Position numbers and translations under genes: made by a program. Source: Altererythrobacter lutimaris (lineage in GTDB: Bacteria; Pseudomonadota; Alphaproteobacteria; Sphingomonadales; Sphingomonadaceae). From it: DNA of 64,000 nt. Positions 1-10,179 of this stretch are shown one piece after another (positions within the stretch are counted from its first letter, which is position 1; each line of letters opens with the position of its first letter). The stretch lies in NCBI RefSeq assembly GCF_013371495.1, contig NZ_JABWTA010000001.1, positions 1 through 64,000 of the forward strand, given 5' to 3'. The notes beneath the pieces were generated by a model. The model had not been told where the DNA came from. It worked only from the letters and a program-made list of their open reading frames with translations, and ran no database searches.

Positions 1-2533
1 CACCATTAACATCAACCTCGCCGATCCAGCGCCATGCCCCGTTGCCTCCGCGACTATTGCCGCCAAAATCGCGGATATTGCTCATCGCATCCTGATAAGC
101 GGACGGATCATTCGGATCGAAGTTGACCTCGATGCCTTCGCCCCGACGAAGTCGGACAGTTTCATCGTCAAACTGGGCAAATTCGATCTCTTCAAGACGA
201 TCAGTCCCGTCAGGACCGACCACTTCGAAAACTCCAAACTCGATCTGCGTGATCGTGTAATCTTCGCGATTGCCGCTGAAGATTGCATAGTCTGTTTGTG
301 TGCCGCCATTGAGGAAATCATTCCCCGCACCGCCAATCAAGCGGTCGATCTGGGCGCCTCCAAACAAGGAGTCTTCGCCGCCGAAGCCTTCAAGGCGATC
401 TGAGCCGTTGCCGCCCTCAAGGCTGTCATCCTGATCTTGACCGACCAAACGGTCATTGCCGGCGCCGCCGTTCAAGCTATTGAACTCTGCTCCGCCAAGA
501 ATAACGTCGTTCCCGATATTGCCGAACGCAATAACCTGGGTGTCGGTCACACCACTGAAATCAACGGTGTTCCCTTCAGCACTAAGGAAAGTGAAAACCG
601 GCGCGATTGAAAGCGCAAGCGCGCCACCGTCAGCAATGCGCAGCTCTCGCGCGTTCAAGCCGTCAAGCGACTGGATTTGTGCGATGGTCATCCTGACCGC
701 GCCATTGGTTTCGAGAAACTCGATATCAGTTGGCAAAGCAAACTGGGTTAGATCTACGAGATCGTCGCTCGAGCTGCCGATTACTAATGTGTCGATGCCA
801 TCGCCGCCGTTTATGCTGTCAGTCGCATCAAAAGACTCGATCTCGATCCTGTCATTTCCAGCGCCGCCACCTACGGTGTCACTGCCCACACCATTGATAC
901 TGACAGTGTCATCACCGCCACCAGCAATGATCACGTTGTCGCCGTCTCCGAACAGAACAAAGAAGTCGTCGAAGCCGCTACCGGTGAAATTGTTGTTTCC
1001 CCCTGATGAAACGATGCCCGTCGAAATGTTACCTGCTACAACTGTGTCATTGCCTAGGCGAACATCAATTCCGACCTGAATATTGGTCTGGTTCGGATCG
1101 GGATTGGCGATACCGCTATTCGGCCCGACGATATTGTCATCGCCGTCGCCACTGACAATGGAAAGGACGTGGACACCGGCACCTGAAAGGTCGGCAGTAT
1201 TGCCACCGTTTCCAAGCGACAGTTGTCCGACTTCAAATCCACCGGTTGGTGTGAAGTTTGCAGCTCCAGTGATCCGTAAACGGCTAGCCGAAATAAACTC
1301 GAATGCAGCAAATTCAGCGGCAGTCCCAACCAACTCTGTATTTCCAGAAAATTCCAGCCGCTCGATACTGACGAAGGGCAAGTCAGTGCCAATGTCATAC
1401 TCGACGATCTCGTTGCCCTGGTTGGAGCCGATGACACGCACCGTGTCGGTCCCGGCGCCTCCGTCGATCAGAACATCTAGCGAAGGGTCTTCGCTCGGAT
1501 TGAGGCCAGGTTCGCTGTCAAAGCTGAAGATGAAAAGATCATCGCCATCGCCGCCATTGAGCGTGTCGCTACCAGCGCCACCAAGGATCGTGTCATCACC
1601 GCCTAGCGCGTTGATCGTATCGTCGCCATCGAAGCCGCTTATGGTCTCGGCAAGATCTGTCCCGTCAAGCGTATCAGGATCCGGAGTACCTTCAATTGGA
1701 GGGCCAAACTGGTTTTCGCCGCTAGGCAGGATGCCCCCGAAGTTGTGCGCAGTGAACTCTTCAGGAGCGACATTCGGGAAAAACAGCGAATAGGCGTAGA
1801 ACCCGTCAGCAAATGGCGCGAACCTGATGACGGAACCGTCACCATCTGCCTCGAGGACAAAATGGCCCGTTCCGAACGGATTGGCTAAGCCGTCGTAGTT
1901 AAACAGTAATTCCTGAACAGCGCTGAAATCGATGACTTCACCGTTATCACCCGCGACAAAGTCGTATATCGTTGCGCTTCCAACCTCGATGTCCGCGAGA
2001 TTGGACAGGACGATTGTGTCGATGCCTGTCCCGAGCGTGATGTTCAGGTTCTGGCCTTGAAGAGACAAATTGAGCGTGTCGTTGTCGGCTCCAAGGTCAA
2101 TTGACCCATCGGCACCGCTAGCAAAGTAGGTGACGATGTCATTGCCAGTACCACCGATGACGGTGGGGTTTGTGCCGAGCGGTGCTCCTGGATCTACGGG
2201 ATCGGAGCCAAAAAACTCAACACGAATATCGTCATTGCCGGCCCCACCATCAGCTAGATCATCTTCGCCGAAAGACAAAATGCGGTCGTCGCCATTGCCT
2301 CCGCGTAAAATGTTTGTACCACTGTCGCCGGAAAGAAGGTCATCGCCTTCGCCGCCATCAATGGTGTCGTCACCGGCTTCGCCGAACAGACGATCATCGC
2401 CGTCACCACCATCAATCGTGTCATTGCCTTCGCCGCCAAAGACTTCGTCATTGCCGCCGAGTGCCTGAATATCATCATCGTTCTCGGTGCCGTTGATGAC
2501 TTCAGGTTCATCTGTGCCAGTGATTACATTCAT
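1..2533 (-). CDS. RTX-type calcium-binding repeat protein (partial, runs off left edge)
   Basis: An open frame runs on the - strand from an ATG at 2533 to the window edge (844 codons, C-terminus missing). Translation shows many copies of the nonapeptide GGxGxDxUx that binds calcium in RTX proteins, for example GGEGNDTIDGG, GGAGNDRIEIE and GGAGSDTLNGG. They start almost at residue 15 and recur to the edge, so there is no separate N-terminal domain. There is no N-terminal signal peptide, which fits secretion by a type I (ABC-MFP-TolC) system through a C-terminal signal that would lie outside the window. A G-rich ribosome-binding region precedes the ATG. Likely an exported surface or extracellular protein of adhesin, S-layer or matrix type; no enzymatic domain was recognised. 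The P450 gene is divergent, 244 bp away. Large + strand open frames here are antisense shadows of the repeats. Confidence 0.88.
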   Translation of the reverse strand, partial: MNVITGTDEPEVINGTENDDDIQALGGNDEVFGGEGNDTIDGGDGDDRLFGEAGDDTIDGGEGDDLLSGDSGTNILRGGNGDDRILSFGEDDLADGGAGNDDIRVEFFGSDPVDPGAPLGTNPTVIGGTGNDIVTYFASGADGSIDLGADNDTLNLSLQGQNLNITLGTGIDTIVLSNLADIEVGSATIYDFVAGDNGEVIDFSAVQELLFNYDGLANPFGTGHFVLEADGDGSVIRFAPFADGFYAYSLFFPNVAPEEFTAHNFGGILPSGENQFGPPIEGTPDPDTLDGTDLAETISGFDGDDTINALGGDDTILGGAGSDTLNGGDGDDLFIFSFDSEPGLNPSEDPSLDVLIDGGAGTDTVRVIGSNQGNEIVEYDIGTDLPFVSIERLEFSGNTELVGTAAEFAAFEFISASRLRITGAANFTPTGGFEVGQLSLGNGGNTADLSGAGVHVLSIVSGDGDDNIVGPNSGIANPDPNQTNIQVGIDVRLGNDTVVAGNISTGIVSSGGNNNFTGSGFDDFFVLFGDGDNVIIAGGGDDTVSINGVGSDTVGGGAGNDRIEIESFDATDSINGGDGIDTLVIGSSSDDLVDLTQFALPTDIEFLETNGAVRMTIAQIQSLDGLNARELRIADGGALALSIAPVFTFLSAEGNTVDFSGVTDTQVIAFGNIGNDVILGGAEFNSLNGGAGNDRLVGQDQDDSLEGGNGSDRLEGFGGEDSLFGGAQIDRLIGGAGNDFLNGGTQTDYAIFSGNREDYTITQIEFGVFEVVGPDGTDRLEEIEFAQFDDETVRLRRGEGIEVNFDPNDPSAYQDAMSNIRDFGGNSRGGNGAWRWIGEVDVNG

Positions 2534-2777
2534 GACCCGCCCCCCCGATTGCTCAACCCACGCGCGACCCCATTGCGCAACTGGATTCTCGAATAGTCGA
2601 ATAAGTAGAGTTACTTGGGCGTCCTGTCATCCATTTTCGCGTCTGGTGATTGGTTTGTTTCAGCGCATGTCAGATTGCGGCACGAAAATTGCGCACGCAT
2701 GCAGAGCTCCTTGGGGTTGGCGGCCGACATTCAAGAGTGCACAGCCCTCTTTGCCTTTTTGAGATTGTCTGCCAAAA
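2534..2777. promoter_or_regulatory. Divergent intergenic region between RTX gene and P450 fusion gene
   Basis: This 244-bp non-coding stretch must hold the promoters of both divergent genes. It contains a short tandem repeat, TCGAATA-G-TCGAATA, near 2594-2608. No clear sigma-70 hexamer pair or known operator was recognised. Confidence 0.35.
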
Positions 2778-5700
2778 ATGGCGCCTATGGCATCGACAAC
2801 CGAACTCACCACAATCCCGCAACCTCCCGGCCAGCCGATTATCGGCAACGCACTTACCGTTGATGCCAATCGGCAAATTCAGTCGCTGATGGAATTAGCG
2901 GATGAGTATGGACCGATTTTTCAGCTCGACATGATGGGCACGCCCCTCATCGTAGTATCCGGTGCAGATCTCGTGGCCGAGGTCTGCGACGAAAAACGCT
3001 TCGACAAGACAGTTCGCGGGCCATTGAAACGCCTTCGCCTGATCGGCGGCGACGGCCTGTTCACAGGCGATACCGACGATCCTAACTGGTCGAAAGCGCA
3101 CAATATTTTGCTGCCATCCTTCAGCCAGAAAGCGATGGGCAGCTACCTGCCAATGATGATCGACATCGCGAGCCAGCTGATGCTCAAATGGGAGCGGCTG
3201 AATTCCGATGATGTGATTGATGTGCCCAAAGACATGATCCGTCTGACGCTGGATACGATCGGCGTGTGCGGTTTCGGTTACCGCTTCAATTCCTTTTATC
3301 GTGAGGATTTTCATCCCTTTATAGCCGCTTTGACCCGCACTCTTGAGACCACTCTCACCATGCGCGGGCTGCCTGGCGAGAAGCTGATGAAGCGCCAGCA
3401 GATCGAGCAATTGGGCCGGGATGCGGCCTATATGAACAATCTCGTCGACGAGATCATTCGAGAACGGCGGCAGACCGGCGGAGATGGACCGGAAGATCTG
3501 CTAGACTTCATGCTGTCCGGGCGAGATCCTTTGACTGGCGAGCGGCTTTCGGATGAGAACATCCGCTATCAGATAAACACGTTCCTGATTGCAGGTCACG
3601 AAACCACCTCCGGCCTGCTTTCCTTCACGCTCTATTTCCTGCTCAAAAATCGCGAGGTGTTGCAGCGGGCGTACGCAGAAGTGGACGAAGTGCTGGGGCG
3701 CAATATCGACCGTGTGCCAACGCTCTCGGACATTGGCAAGCTGAGCTATGTCCGTGCAATCCTGCTCGAGGCCTTGCGGCTGTGGCCGACCGCGCCCGCA
3801 TTCGGGCTCGCTCCGTTCAAGGACGAAGTTCTGGACGGCAAGTACCTCATTCCCAAGGGGACCTTTACGACCGTATTGATCCCCTCGCTTCACCGCGACA
3901 CGAGCGTCTGGGGTAACAATCCCGAGGCTTTCAATCCCGACAATTTCAGCGCTGAGGCTGAGGCCAAGCGCAATCCGGCCGCTTACAAGCCTTTCGGTAA
4001 TGGTCAGCGCGCATGCATTGGCCGCCAGTTTGCGATGCAGGAAGCGATCCTTGTCCTTGGCATGATCCTGCAACGCTTCGATCTGTTCGACCCCAATGGG
4101 TACGAGCTCGACATCAAGGAAACGCTGTCGATCAAGCCGGATGAGTTCTTCATCAAATCGCGGCTGCGCGAAGATGTTGAACGGGGCGGGGCGGAGACTG
4201 CCGAAGAAACTACATCAAGAGCCCCCGTCGCTGCGACCCCAGTCCCATCGCACGGCACGCCTCTGCTTGTGCTGTACGGTTCCAATCTGGGCTCGAGCGA
4301 GAGCTTTGCTCGCGAACTCGCGCAGAGATCGGAATTCAGCGGCTTCGACGTGACGATGGCATCGCTTGATGCATATGCCGGCAAGCTGCCGACGCAAGGC
4401 GCGGTCGCCATCGGCTGCGCATCCTACAACGGCATGCCGCCGGATAATGCCGCGAAGTTTGTCGACTGGCTGGAAGAGACCGAAGAAACACTTGAAGGCG
4501 TATCATATTGTGTTCTCGGCTGCGGCAATTCGGACTGGGCGGCGACTTTCCAGGAAGTGCCGCGCAAGATCGACGCGCGACTGGAAGCTTTAGGCGCCAA
4601 GCGGATTGTGGCGACCGAGGAGCTCGATGCGCGCGGCGATGTCGACACGCAGTTTCATGATTGGCTTGATGCTGCCGTGCCTGAGGTCGCCAAAGCCTTT
4701 GGCGTTGATCTCGACATGGCGGCAGAGACCGTCAGCGAGCCGCTTTACACCGTCGAAGTCACGAACAGCGTCACAGCGGACCCTGTGGCCGACCGTGTCG
4801 GCGCGCAGCCAGTCGAAATGCTTCGCAATGTCGAGCTGAAAGATACCAGCATCCCTGATGCGCGCTCGACGCGTCATATCGAAGTGAAACTTGCGGACGG
4901 GATGGACTACGAACCGGGCGACCATCTGTGCGTCGTCCCGGTCAATGATGATGCGATTGTTGACCGGTTGCTGCGACGCTTTGGGTTGGATCGCGATACC
5001 TATGTCCGCGTGGAATCACGAAGTGATATGCGCGGCCCGTTCCCAAGCGGGAGTACCTTCTCCGTACTCAATCTCGCGCGCAATGCAGGGGAGCTGCAAG
5101 CGGTCGCGACCCGCAAGGATGTCGCAACGCTCGCGCGTCATGCGGAGTGCCCCAATTCACGCGCAACGCTCGAAGCATTGGCAAAGCCAGCCGATGATGG
5201 CGAGGACCTGTATGGAATCGAGGTTCTGGCCAAACGCAAATCGGTGCTTGATCTGCTGGAAGAATTCCCGGCTTGCGAATTGCCGCTGGCGGTCTTCCTT
5301 GAGCTCATCCCTTTCATGAGCCCGCGCTATTATTCGATCTCATCCTCGCCAGAGACGGTGCCGGGTCAATGTTCCATCACTGTCGGTGTGGTGAAAGGAC
5401 CAGCGCTGTCCGGCAAAGGCGAGTTCAAAGGGACTTGCTCCAACTATCTGGCGGAGCTGGAGCCGGGCGCGGAATTCAAGGCTGTCGTGCGCAAGCCAAC
5501 CGCGAACTTCCGCCTTCCTGACGATCCCGCAACTCCTATCATCATGGTCGGCCCCGGAACAGGCATCGCGCCGTTCCGCGGTTTCCTCCAGCAACGCGCT
5601 ATCCTGAAAGAGCAAGGCAAAGACCTTGGCGATGCCATGCTGTTCTTCGGTTGCCGCCACCGCGACCACGATTTCCTCTATCGCGAAGAGCTGGAGCGAT

Positions 5701-5990
5701 ATGATCGCGACGGCCTCGTGGACTTGCGCACCGCCTTTTCGCGCGAGGAAACAGGTCGCACCTATGTGCAAGACCTGATCGCGCAGCAAGCGGACAAGGT
5801 TTGGAGCTTGATCGAGCAAGGCGCACACATCTACATCTGCGGCGATGGCGCACGGATGGAGCCTGACGTGCGGCGTGCGCTGACTGCGATTTGCGCGGAC
5901 AAGCGCGGCTGCAGCGCGGACGAAGCTGCAGAGTGGATCGACCAGATGATGGAGCAGGAACGCTATCTGCTCGATGTCTGGGTCGGCTAG
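2778..5990 (+). CDS. Self-sufficient cytochrome P450 / NADPH-P450 reductase fusion (CYP102, BM3-like)
   Basis: This 1070-residue protein fuses a P450 to its diflavin reductase, close to the 1049 residues of P450 BM3. The heme domain (about 1-470) has the I-helix motif AGHETTS at 272-278 and the heme loop PFGNGQRACIG with Cys413 as the thiolate ligand. An FMN-binding flavodoxin domain begins near residue 494 (LLVLYGSNLGSSES). The FAD domain carries RYYSISSS (about 848-855), the NADPH site GPGTGIAPFRGF follows near 925, and the protein ends DVWVG, with the Trp that stacks on FAD in this family. Family members hydroxylate medium- and long-chain fatty acids with NADPH and O2; the substrate here is inferred. 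It is soluble, with no signal peptide. The ATG at 2778 and the one at 2787 are both possible; no strong Shine-Dalgarno sequence is seen. It ends 15 bp from the convergent molybdenum hydroxylase gene. Confidence 0.93.
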   Translation: MAPMASTTELTTIPQPPGQPIIGNALTVDANRQIQSLMELADEYGPIFQLDMMGTPLIVVSGADLVAEVCDEKRFDKTVRGPLKRLRLIGGDGLFTGDTDDPNWSKAHNILLPSFSQKAMGSYLPMMIDIASQLMLKWERLNSDDVIDVPKDMIRLTLDTIGVCGFGYRFNSFYREDFHPFIAALTRTLETTLTMRGLPGEKLMKRQQIEQLGRDAAYMNNLVDEIIRERRQTGGDGPEDLLDFMLSGRDPLTGERLSDENIRYQINTFLIAGHETTSGLLSFTLYFLLKNREVLQRAYAEVDEVLGRNIDRVPTLSDIGKLSYVRAILLEALRLWPTAPAFGLAPFKDEVLDGKYLIPKGTFTTVLIPSLHRDTSVWGNNPEAFNPDNFSAEAEAKRNPAAYKPFGNGQRACIGRQFAMQEAILVLGMILQRFDLFDPNGYELDIKETLSIKPDEFFIKSRLREDVERGGAETAEETTSRAPVAATPVPSHGTPLLVLYGSNLGSSESFARELAQRSEFSGFDVTMASLDAYAGKLPTQGAVAIGCASYNGMPPDNAAKFVDWLEETEETLEGVSYCVLGCGNSDWAATFQEVPRKIDARLEALGAKRIVATEELDARGDVDTQFHDWLDAAVPEVAKAFGVDLDMAAETVSEPLYTVEVTNSVTADPVADRVGAQPVEMLRNVELKDTSIPDARSTRHIEVKLADGMDYEPGDHLCVVPVNDDAIVDRLLRRFGLDRDTYVRVESRSDMRGPFPSGSTFSVLNLARNAGELQAVATRKDVATLARHAECPNSRATLEALAKPADDGEDLYGIEVLAKRKSVLDLLEEFPACELPLAVFLELIPFMSPRYYSISSSPETVPGQCSITVGVVKGPALSGKGEFKGTCSNYLAELEPGAEFKAVVRKPTANFRLPDDPATPIIMVGPGTGIAPFRGFLQQRAILKEQGKDLGDAMLFFGCRHRDHDFLYREELERYDRDGLVDLRTAFSREETGRTYVQDLIAQQADKVWSLIEQGAHIYICGDGARMEPDVRRALTAICADKRGCSADEAAEWIDQMMEQERYLLDVWVG

Positions 5991-6005
5991 ACCTGCTTAC
6001 GCCGT

Positions 6006-8270
6006 TCAGGCAAATCGTTTTGCAATCGGCAGTTCGCGCAAGCGTTCGCCCGTCGCGGCGAAGATCGCATTGGCAAGCGCAGGAGCCGCCGGTGGCACTC
6101 CGGGTTCGCCAGCTCCGCCAACCGGCACGGGACCGCTGTTGATGAAATCGACAGTGATGCTCGGCACTTCGTTCATGCGCATCATGCGGTAGTCATGAAA
6201 ATTGCTTTGCTGGACAGCACCATCGACCAGGTCGAGCTCGCCATAGAGCGCGGCTGTCAGCGCAAAGACTATCCCGCCCTCGATCTGGTTGCGGAAGCCA
6301 TCGGGGTTCATGACATAGCCCGCATCGCACACTGCCCAGATGTTGTTGAGTTTGGGCGCGCCAGAGCTCATGTCGACTTCAATGACTTGCGCAACGATAG
6401 TTCCGAAGCTTTCGACGATTGCGACGCCTTTGCCGGTGGCTTCTTCGCGCTCATCGTTCCAGTTGGAAAGCTCTGCCACGCGCTGCAAGACAGCGGCATG
6501 ACGCGATGCTTCTGAAAGCATGCTCAAGCGATAGGCAACCGGGTCCTGGCCTGCAGCCTCAGCTGCTTCATCGATAAAGCTCTCAATGAAAAAGCCATGT
6601 TGCGAATGGTCGACAGACCGCCATGCTGCAGTGCCTAGCAACAGCTCTGCTTCAGCCTGACGCACAAGCGTGTTGGGGATCGAGTAGATCCCGGGAACGC
6701 TGGCTTCTGCGGGATCGAGGCGCTGCGTGAAGACATTGTTATAGCTGACGAGCTTGCCGTTCTCGTCTAGTCCGCCTGTGAAGCGGCTGATGTCAGCGGG
6801 GCGATAATTGGACTTCTGCGTGTCTTCTTCGCGCGACCAGATCATCTTGACCGGTTGGCCGATCTCTTTCGCGATCCGCGCTGCCATCGTGACATAGTCA
6901 TTCTCCAGCCGCCGCCCGAACGCGCCGCCCAGATAGGGGTGATGGATGGTCACATCATCCTTGCTGATACCGAGCGCGTCTGCGGCTGCACTGCGCGCCA
7001 TCAGCGGGACTTGCGTACTGGTCCAGATGTCGCATTTGGTGTCGCCGTTTTCATCGCGCACCCACGCCGTGCAATTGATCGGCTCCATCGGAGCATGGGC
7101 GAGATAGGGCACGCGGTATTCGGCTTCGAGCTTGGTTTCAGCGCTGTTGAACGCTGCGATGGCATCGCCTTTCTCAGCGGCAGTGTCGCCGCCTTCAAGG
7201 CCCGCTTCATCAAGCGCCGACGTGATGACAGCAAATTGGTCAGCCGAGCTTTTGATCGCACTTTCCGGTTCGCTGAAATCAACTCTAACTGCATTCAGCC
7301 CTTGCTGGGCATGCCAATAGCCGTCTGCGACCACAGCGACGAAATCGCCCATATCGAGGACTTGACTTACACCGGTCATACTCTCGGCCGCCGCGCCATC
7401 GACGCTTGTGGTTGTCGTGCCGGGGGCAGGGGAGCGACGCACCGCAGCATAAACGAGATCGAGCCCTTCAGGAGCAGCATCGATCCCGAATTGCGCTGTG
7501 CCGTTGACCTTCGGCGGGATGTCTGTGCGGGGCGTACTCTTGCCCATCAGTCTGTATTCGCTCGGGTCCTTGAGCTTAGGCGACTGGTCCATCGGCTGGT
7601 CCGCTGCCGCGGCTGCAAACTCGGCATAGGGCGCTTGCTTGCCCGAGCCTTCGTGGATCAGCATGGAATTGCGCGTCACGATCTCGCTTGCCGGAACGCC
7701 CCAGGCGTCTGCCGCCGCTCCGACCAGCATCTTGCGCGCAGCTGCGCCTGCGACCCGCATCTGGTACTGTCCGGTCGAACGGATCGAGGATGAGCCCCCA
7801 GTGATCATCACGTCACCCAAGCGACTGATCTGTTTAAACAACCCATCCCAGGTCGGCTCAAGCCAATCGGCGGCATTCATTGTGAACGGGGCCAGAAAAA
7901 TGCGCGCTGTGTCATTGACGACATAGCTGCCATCGGTGGGTGCCTGCATGACGCGCACCAAGTTCCAGTCGGCGTCAAGCTCGTCTGCGAGCATCTGTGC
8001 GAGCACAGAGTGCACGCCTTGGCCCATCTCGCAATGTGGGACGATGGCCGTAACGATATTGTCCGCGTCGATCTTGACCCAGCTGTTGACGAGTTCCTCG
8101 CCAGCACCGCCAGCCACCAGAGGCTTGAGCTTGTCAACCGGATTGCCGGAACGAACGCCTACCCCGATGAGGAGTGCGCCGCCGGCAAGTACGCCGGCTC
8201 CAATAAAGCCGCGCCGTGTCCACTTGGCTGCGCGGGAGCGCTCTGGCTTGCTAATCTTCAAGGTGCTCAT
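6006..8270 (-). CDS. Tat-exported molybdopterin-binding large subunit of a xanthine dehydrogenase-family hydroxylase (IorB-like)
   Basis: The 754-residue protein is the molybdenum cofactor subunit of the isoquinoline 1-oxidoreductase/aldehyde dehydrogenase branch of the xanthine dehydrogenase family. It starts with a twin-arginine signal (T18-R-R-G-F-I followed by a hydrophobic stretch to about residue 42), so the folded enzyme should be moved to the periplasm and probably stay membrane anchored. Family motifs include [12 protein letters not shown] (cofactor binding) and [10 protein letters not shown] near the C-terminus, with the active-site Glu. The start ATG overlaps the stop of the [2Fe-2S] subunit gene by 4 bp (ATGA), so the two are translationally coupled. 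Substrate cannot be read from sequence; N-heterocycles or aldehydes are the usual ones. Electrons would leave through the small subunit to a periplasmic acceptor. Confidence 0.88.
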   Translation of the reverse strand: MSTLKISKPERSRAAKWTRRGFIGAGVLAGGALLIGVGVRSGNPVDKLKPLVAGGAGEELVNSWVKIDADNIVTAIVPHCEMGQGVHSVLAQMLADELDADWNLVRVMQAPTDGSYVVNDTARIFLAPFTMNAADWLEPTWDGLFKQISRLGDVMITGGSSSIRSTGQYQMRVAGAAARKMLVGAAADAWGVPASEIVTRNSMLIHEGSGKQAPYAEFAAAAADQPMDQSPKLKDPSEYRLMGKSTPRTDIPPKVNGTAQFGIDAAPEGLDLVYAAVRRSPAPGTTTTSVDGAAAESMTGVSQVLDMGDFVAVVADGYWHAQQGLNAVRVDFSEPESAIKSSADQFAVITSALDEAGLEGGDTAAEKGDAIAAFNSAETKLEAEYRVPYLAHAPMEPINCTAWVRDENGDTKCDIWTSTQVPLMARSAAADALGISKDDVTIHHPYLGGAFGRRLENDYVTMAARIAKEIGQPVKMIWSREEDTQKSNYRPADISRFTGGLDENGKLVSYNNVFTQRLDPAEASVPGIYSIPNTLVRQAEAELLLGTAAWRSVDHSQHGFFIESFIDEAAEAAGQDPVAYRLSMLSEASRHAAVLQRVAELSNWNDEREEATGKGVAIVESFGTIVAQVIEVDMSSGAPKLNNIWAVCDAGYVMNPDGFRNQIEGGIVFALTAALYGELDLVDGAVQQSNFHDYRMMRMNEVPSITVDFINSGPVPVGGAGEPGVPPAAPALANAIFAATGERLRELPIAKRFA

Positions 8271-8752
8271 GCTGCGTCTCCCTCAGCTTGGGAGACTTCC
8301 ATCCCGGCTGCCACTTTAATCGCGCGGCGAATGCGGGTGTATGTCCCGCAACGGCAGATATTGCCGGACATGGCATTGTCGATGTCTTCGTCGGTAGGGC
8401 GGGGGTTGTCGCGCAGTAGTGCGGTGGCCGCCATGATCTGCCCGGACTGGCAATAGCCGCATTGGGGCACTTGCTCGCTGATCCATGCCTTCTGAACAGC
8501 GCTAAGCTCCCCATCAGGTCCGGCTATCCCTTCAATCGTCGTGATCGAGCGGCCTTCCGCAGCGGAGATCGGGGTCGAGCACGAACGCACCGGCTGACCA
8601 TCCAGATGGACCGTGCAAGCGCCGCATTGCGCGATCCCGCAGCCGAACTTTGTCCCGCTCTTGCCAAGGGTCTCGCGAACAACCCAAAGGATCGGCATGT
8701 TGGGATCAACGTCCGCTGTCAGCGGCTCTCCGTTCAGAGTGAATTTTGCCAT
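8267..8752 (-). CDS. [2Fe-2S]-binding small subunit of the molybdenum hydroxylase (IorA-like)
   Basis: This 161-residue ferredoxin-like subunit passes electrons from the molybdenum site. The N-terminal plant-type [2Fe-2S] cluster is ligated by the cysteines of [17 protein letters not shown] and a following Cys. The second cluster is bound by CGYCQSGQI and CRCGTY in the all-helical domain. I chose the ATG at 8752 (MAKFTLNGE) because an AAGGA ribosome-binding site sits just upstream; an upstream in-frame start at 8800 would add 16 unlikely residues. There is no signal peptide of its own, so it probably crosses the membrane as a hitchhiker bound to the Tat-signalled large subunit. It is the first gene of the pair. 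Confidence 0.9.
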   Translation of the reverse strand: MAKFTLNGEPLTADVDPNMPILWVVRETLGKSGTKFGCGIAQCGACTVHLDGQPVRSCSTPISAAEGRSITTIEGIAGPDGELSAVQKAWISEQVPQCGYCQSGQIMAATALLRDNPRPTDEDIDNAMSGNICRCGTYTRIRRAIKVAAGMEVSQAEGDAA

Positions 8753-8934
8753 GATTGTCCTTCGATTGGTCTGTGCAGCCGTGTGAGTTGCTGCGTGCAA
8801 TCTATCTCAGAGAAGCCGACAAAGGAAGGGACAGGGTTTGGCATCCGGCGGCCATACTTGCGTGGCAAATAAAGACTGGCCATAGTCACGACCGGGATCA
8901 GGCGCTGCGCGCGCTGAATTGGGAGAGAAATGTC

Positions 8935-10179
8935 ATGCGTTTTCCGCTTGGTGTCGGGCTATTGGTTGCACCATTGTTGGTGCTTTCTGGCTGTAAAAAT
9001 GAAAGCGCTAAGGACGATATGCCGCTCGGCGATCCGGGCTATGAAGAAGAGCTGCAAGCGCAATTGCTTGATGCAAAGCCCGGCGATGTCATCACCATCC
9101 CGGAAGGCAAGTTTCCCTTCACGCGCAGCCTTAGCCTGACAGTCGACGGCGTCACCATTCGCGGGGCTGGAATGGACAAGTCGATCCTGTCTTTCGCGGG
9201 GCAGGTCGCAGGCGCAGAGGGTCTGCTCGTTACCGCAAACGACTTCACGATTGAAAACCTCGCGATCGAAGACACTGTTGGAGACGCCCTCAAGATCAGT
9301 GAAGGCACCAACATCATCATTCGCGGCGTTCGCACCGAATGGACCGATGGCTACAAGACGGAGAACGGTGCTTACGGCATTTATCCGGTTCAAACGACCA
9401 ATGTCCTGATGGAAGACAATGTCGCGATTGGCGCGTCCGATGCCGGCATTTATGTCGGGCAGTCCGCCAATGTGATCGTGCGCCGCAATCGTGCTGAGTA
9501 CAATGTCGCAGGGATCGAGATCGAAAACACAATCGATGCAGATGTTTACGATAATGTCGCTACCAACAATACAGGTGGCATTCTCGTCTTCAACATGCCG
9601 AACTTGCCGCAACTGGGCGAGCGCACACGCGTCTTCAACAACACAGTCATCGGCAACAACACGGAGAATTTCGGCCATGAGGGAACGCCGGTGGCAAGCG
9701 TTCCCGCAGGGTCCGGCATCGTCATCACGTCGAATGACAAGGTCGAGGTGTTCGACAACGAGATCAAAGACAATCAGACGGCTAATATCATCGTCTCTAG
9801 CGTCTATTCGACCAATTATTCAGGCATGAGCGCACAGCCGAACTACGATCCGTATCCGGAAGGCATCTACATTTACGGCAATGATTTGTCTGGTGGCGGA
9901 GATTCCCCTGATGGCCTGGATCTGAAAACGCTGAAGACTGTGATGTTCGGCATCAATGGGGCGTTCCCTGATGTCTTGTGGGATGGGTATTTCAACAAGG
10001 ACAAGCTTGTCGATGGGGCGCTGCCTGTCGAGGAACGCATTTGCATCGACAACGGCGATGCCGGAATCCTGAACGTGGACGGCCCCAATGACTATTCCGA
10101 CCCTTCAACTGACGACACTGCGCACAAATGCACGCTGCCGAAGCTTCCTGCGGTCGAGTTAGCTCTGGCGGAAGAATGA
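8935..10179 (+). CDS. Lipoprotein with right-handed parallel beta-helix domain
   Basis: A 414-residue protein starting at an ATG with a purine-rich GGGAGAG upstream; an upstream in-frame start at 8755 is rejected because this one gives a clean lipoprotein signal, with lipobox LSGC at Cys20. The mature part shows the regular beta-helix pattern of short turns rich in Asn, Asp, Val and Ile (for example NVIVRRNRAEYNVAGIEIENT and DVYDNVATNNTGGI), as in right-handed parallel beta-helix repeat (PbH1) proteins such as carbohydrate lyases and epimerases. No catalytic set was identified. Its stop overlaps the start of the diheme cytochrome gene by 4 bp. From memory, a pair of this kind (TIGR03805 beta-helix with TIGR03806 HNE_0200/SO2930-family cytochrome) recurs in other proteobacteria; the joint function is unknown. 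Confidence 0.82.
   Translation: MRFPLGVGLLVAPLLVLSGCKNESAKDDMPLGDPGYEEELQAQLLDAKPGDVITIPEGKFPFTRSLSLTVDGVTIRGAGMDKSILSFAGQVAGAEGLLVTANDFTIENLAIEDTVGDALKISEGTNIIIRGVRTEWTDGYKTENGAYGIYPVQTTNVLMEDNVAIGASDAGIYVGQSANVIVRRNRAEYNVAGIEIENTIDADVYDNVATNNTGGILVFNMPNLPQLGERTRVFNNTVIGNNTENFGHEGTPVASVPAGSGIVITSNDKVEVFDNEIKDNQTANIIVSSVYSTNYSGMSAQPNYDPYPEGIYIYGNDLSGGGDSPDGLDLKTLKTVMFGINGAFPDVLWDGYFNKDKLVDGALPVEERICIDNGDAGILNVDGPNDYSDPSTDDTAHKCTLPKLPAVELALAEE

Noticed and set aside
456..1793. Long + strand open frames rich in Pro and Ser across the left end
   Set aside because: They are antisense to the RTX repeats; the regular Gly-Asp codons of the repeats give long open frames on the opposite strand. The - strand frame has clear GGxGxD motifs.
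6855..7793. 312-codon + strand open frame inside the molybdenum hydroxylase gene
   Set aside because: No recognisable domain; composition rich in Arg, His and Cys typical of antisense frames. The - strand gene has full family motifs.
8755..8934. N-terminal extension of the beta-helix protein
   Set aside because: The extended 60 residues have no signal character, while the internal ATG at 8935 gives a perfect lipoprotein signal behind a purine-rich ribosome-binding site.
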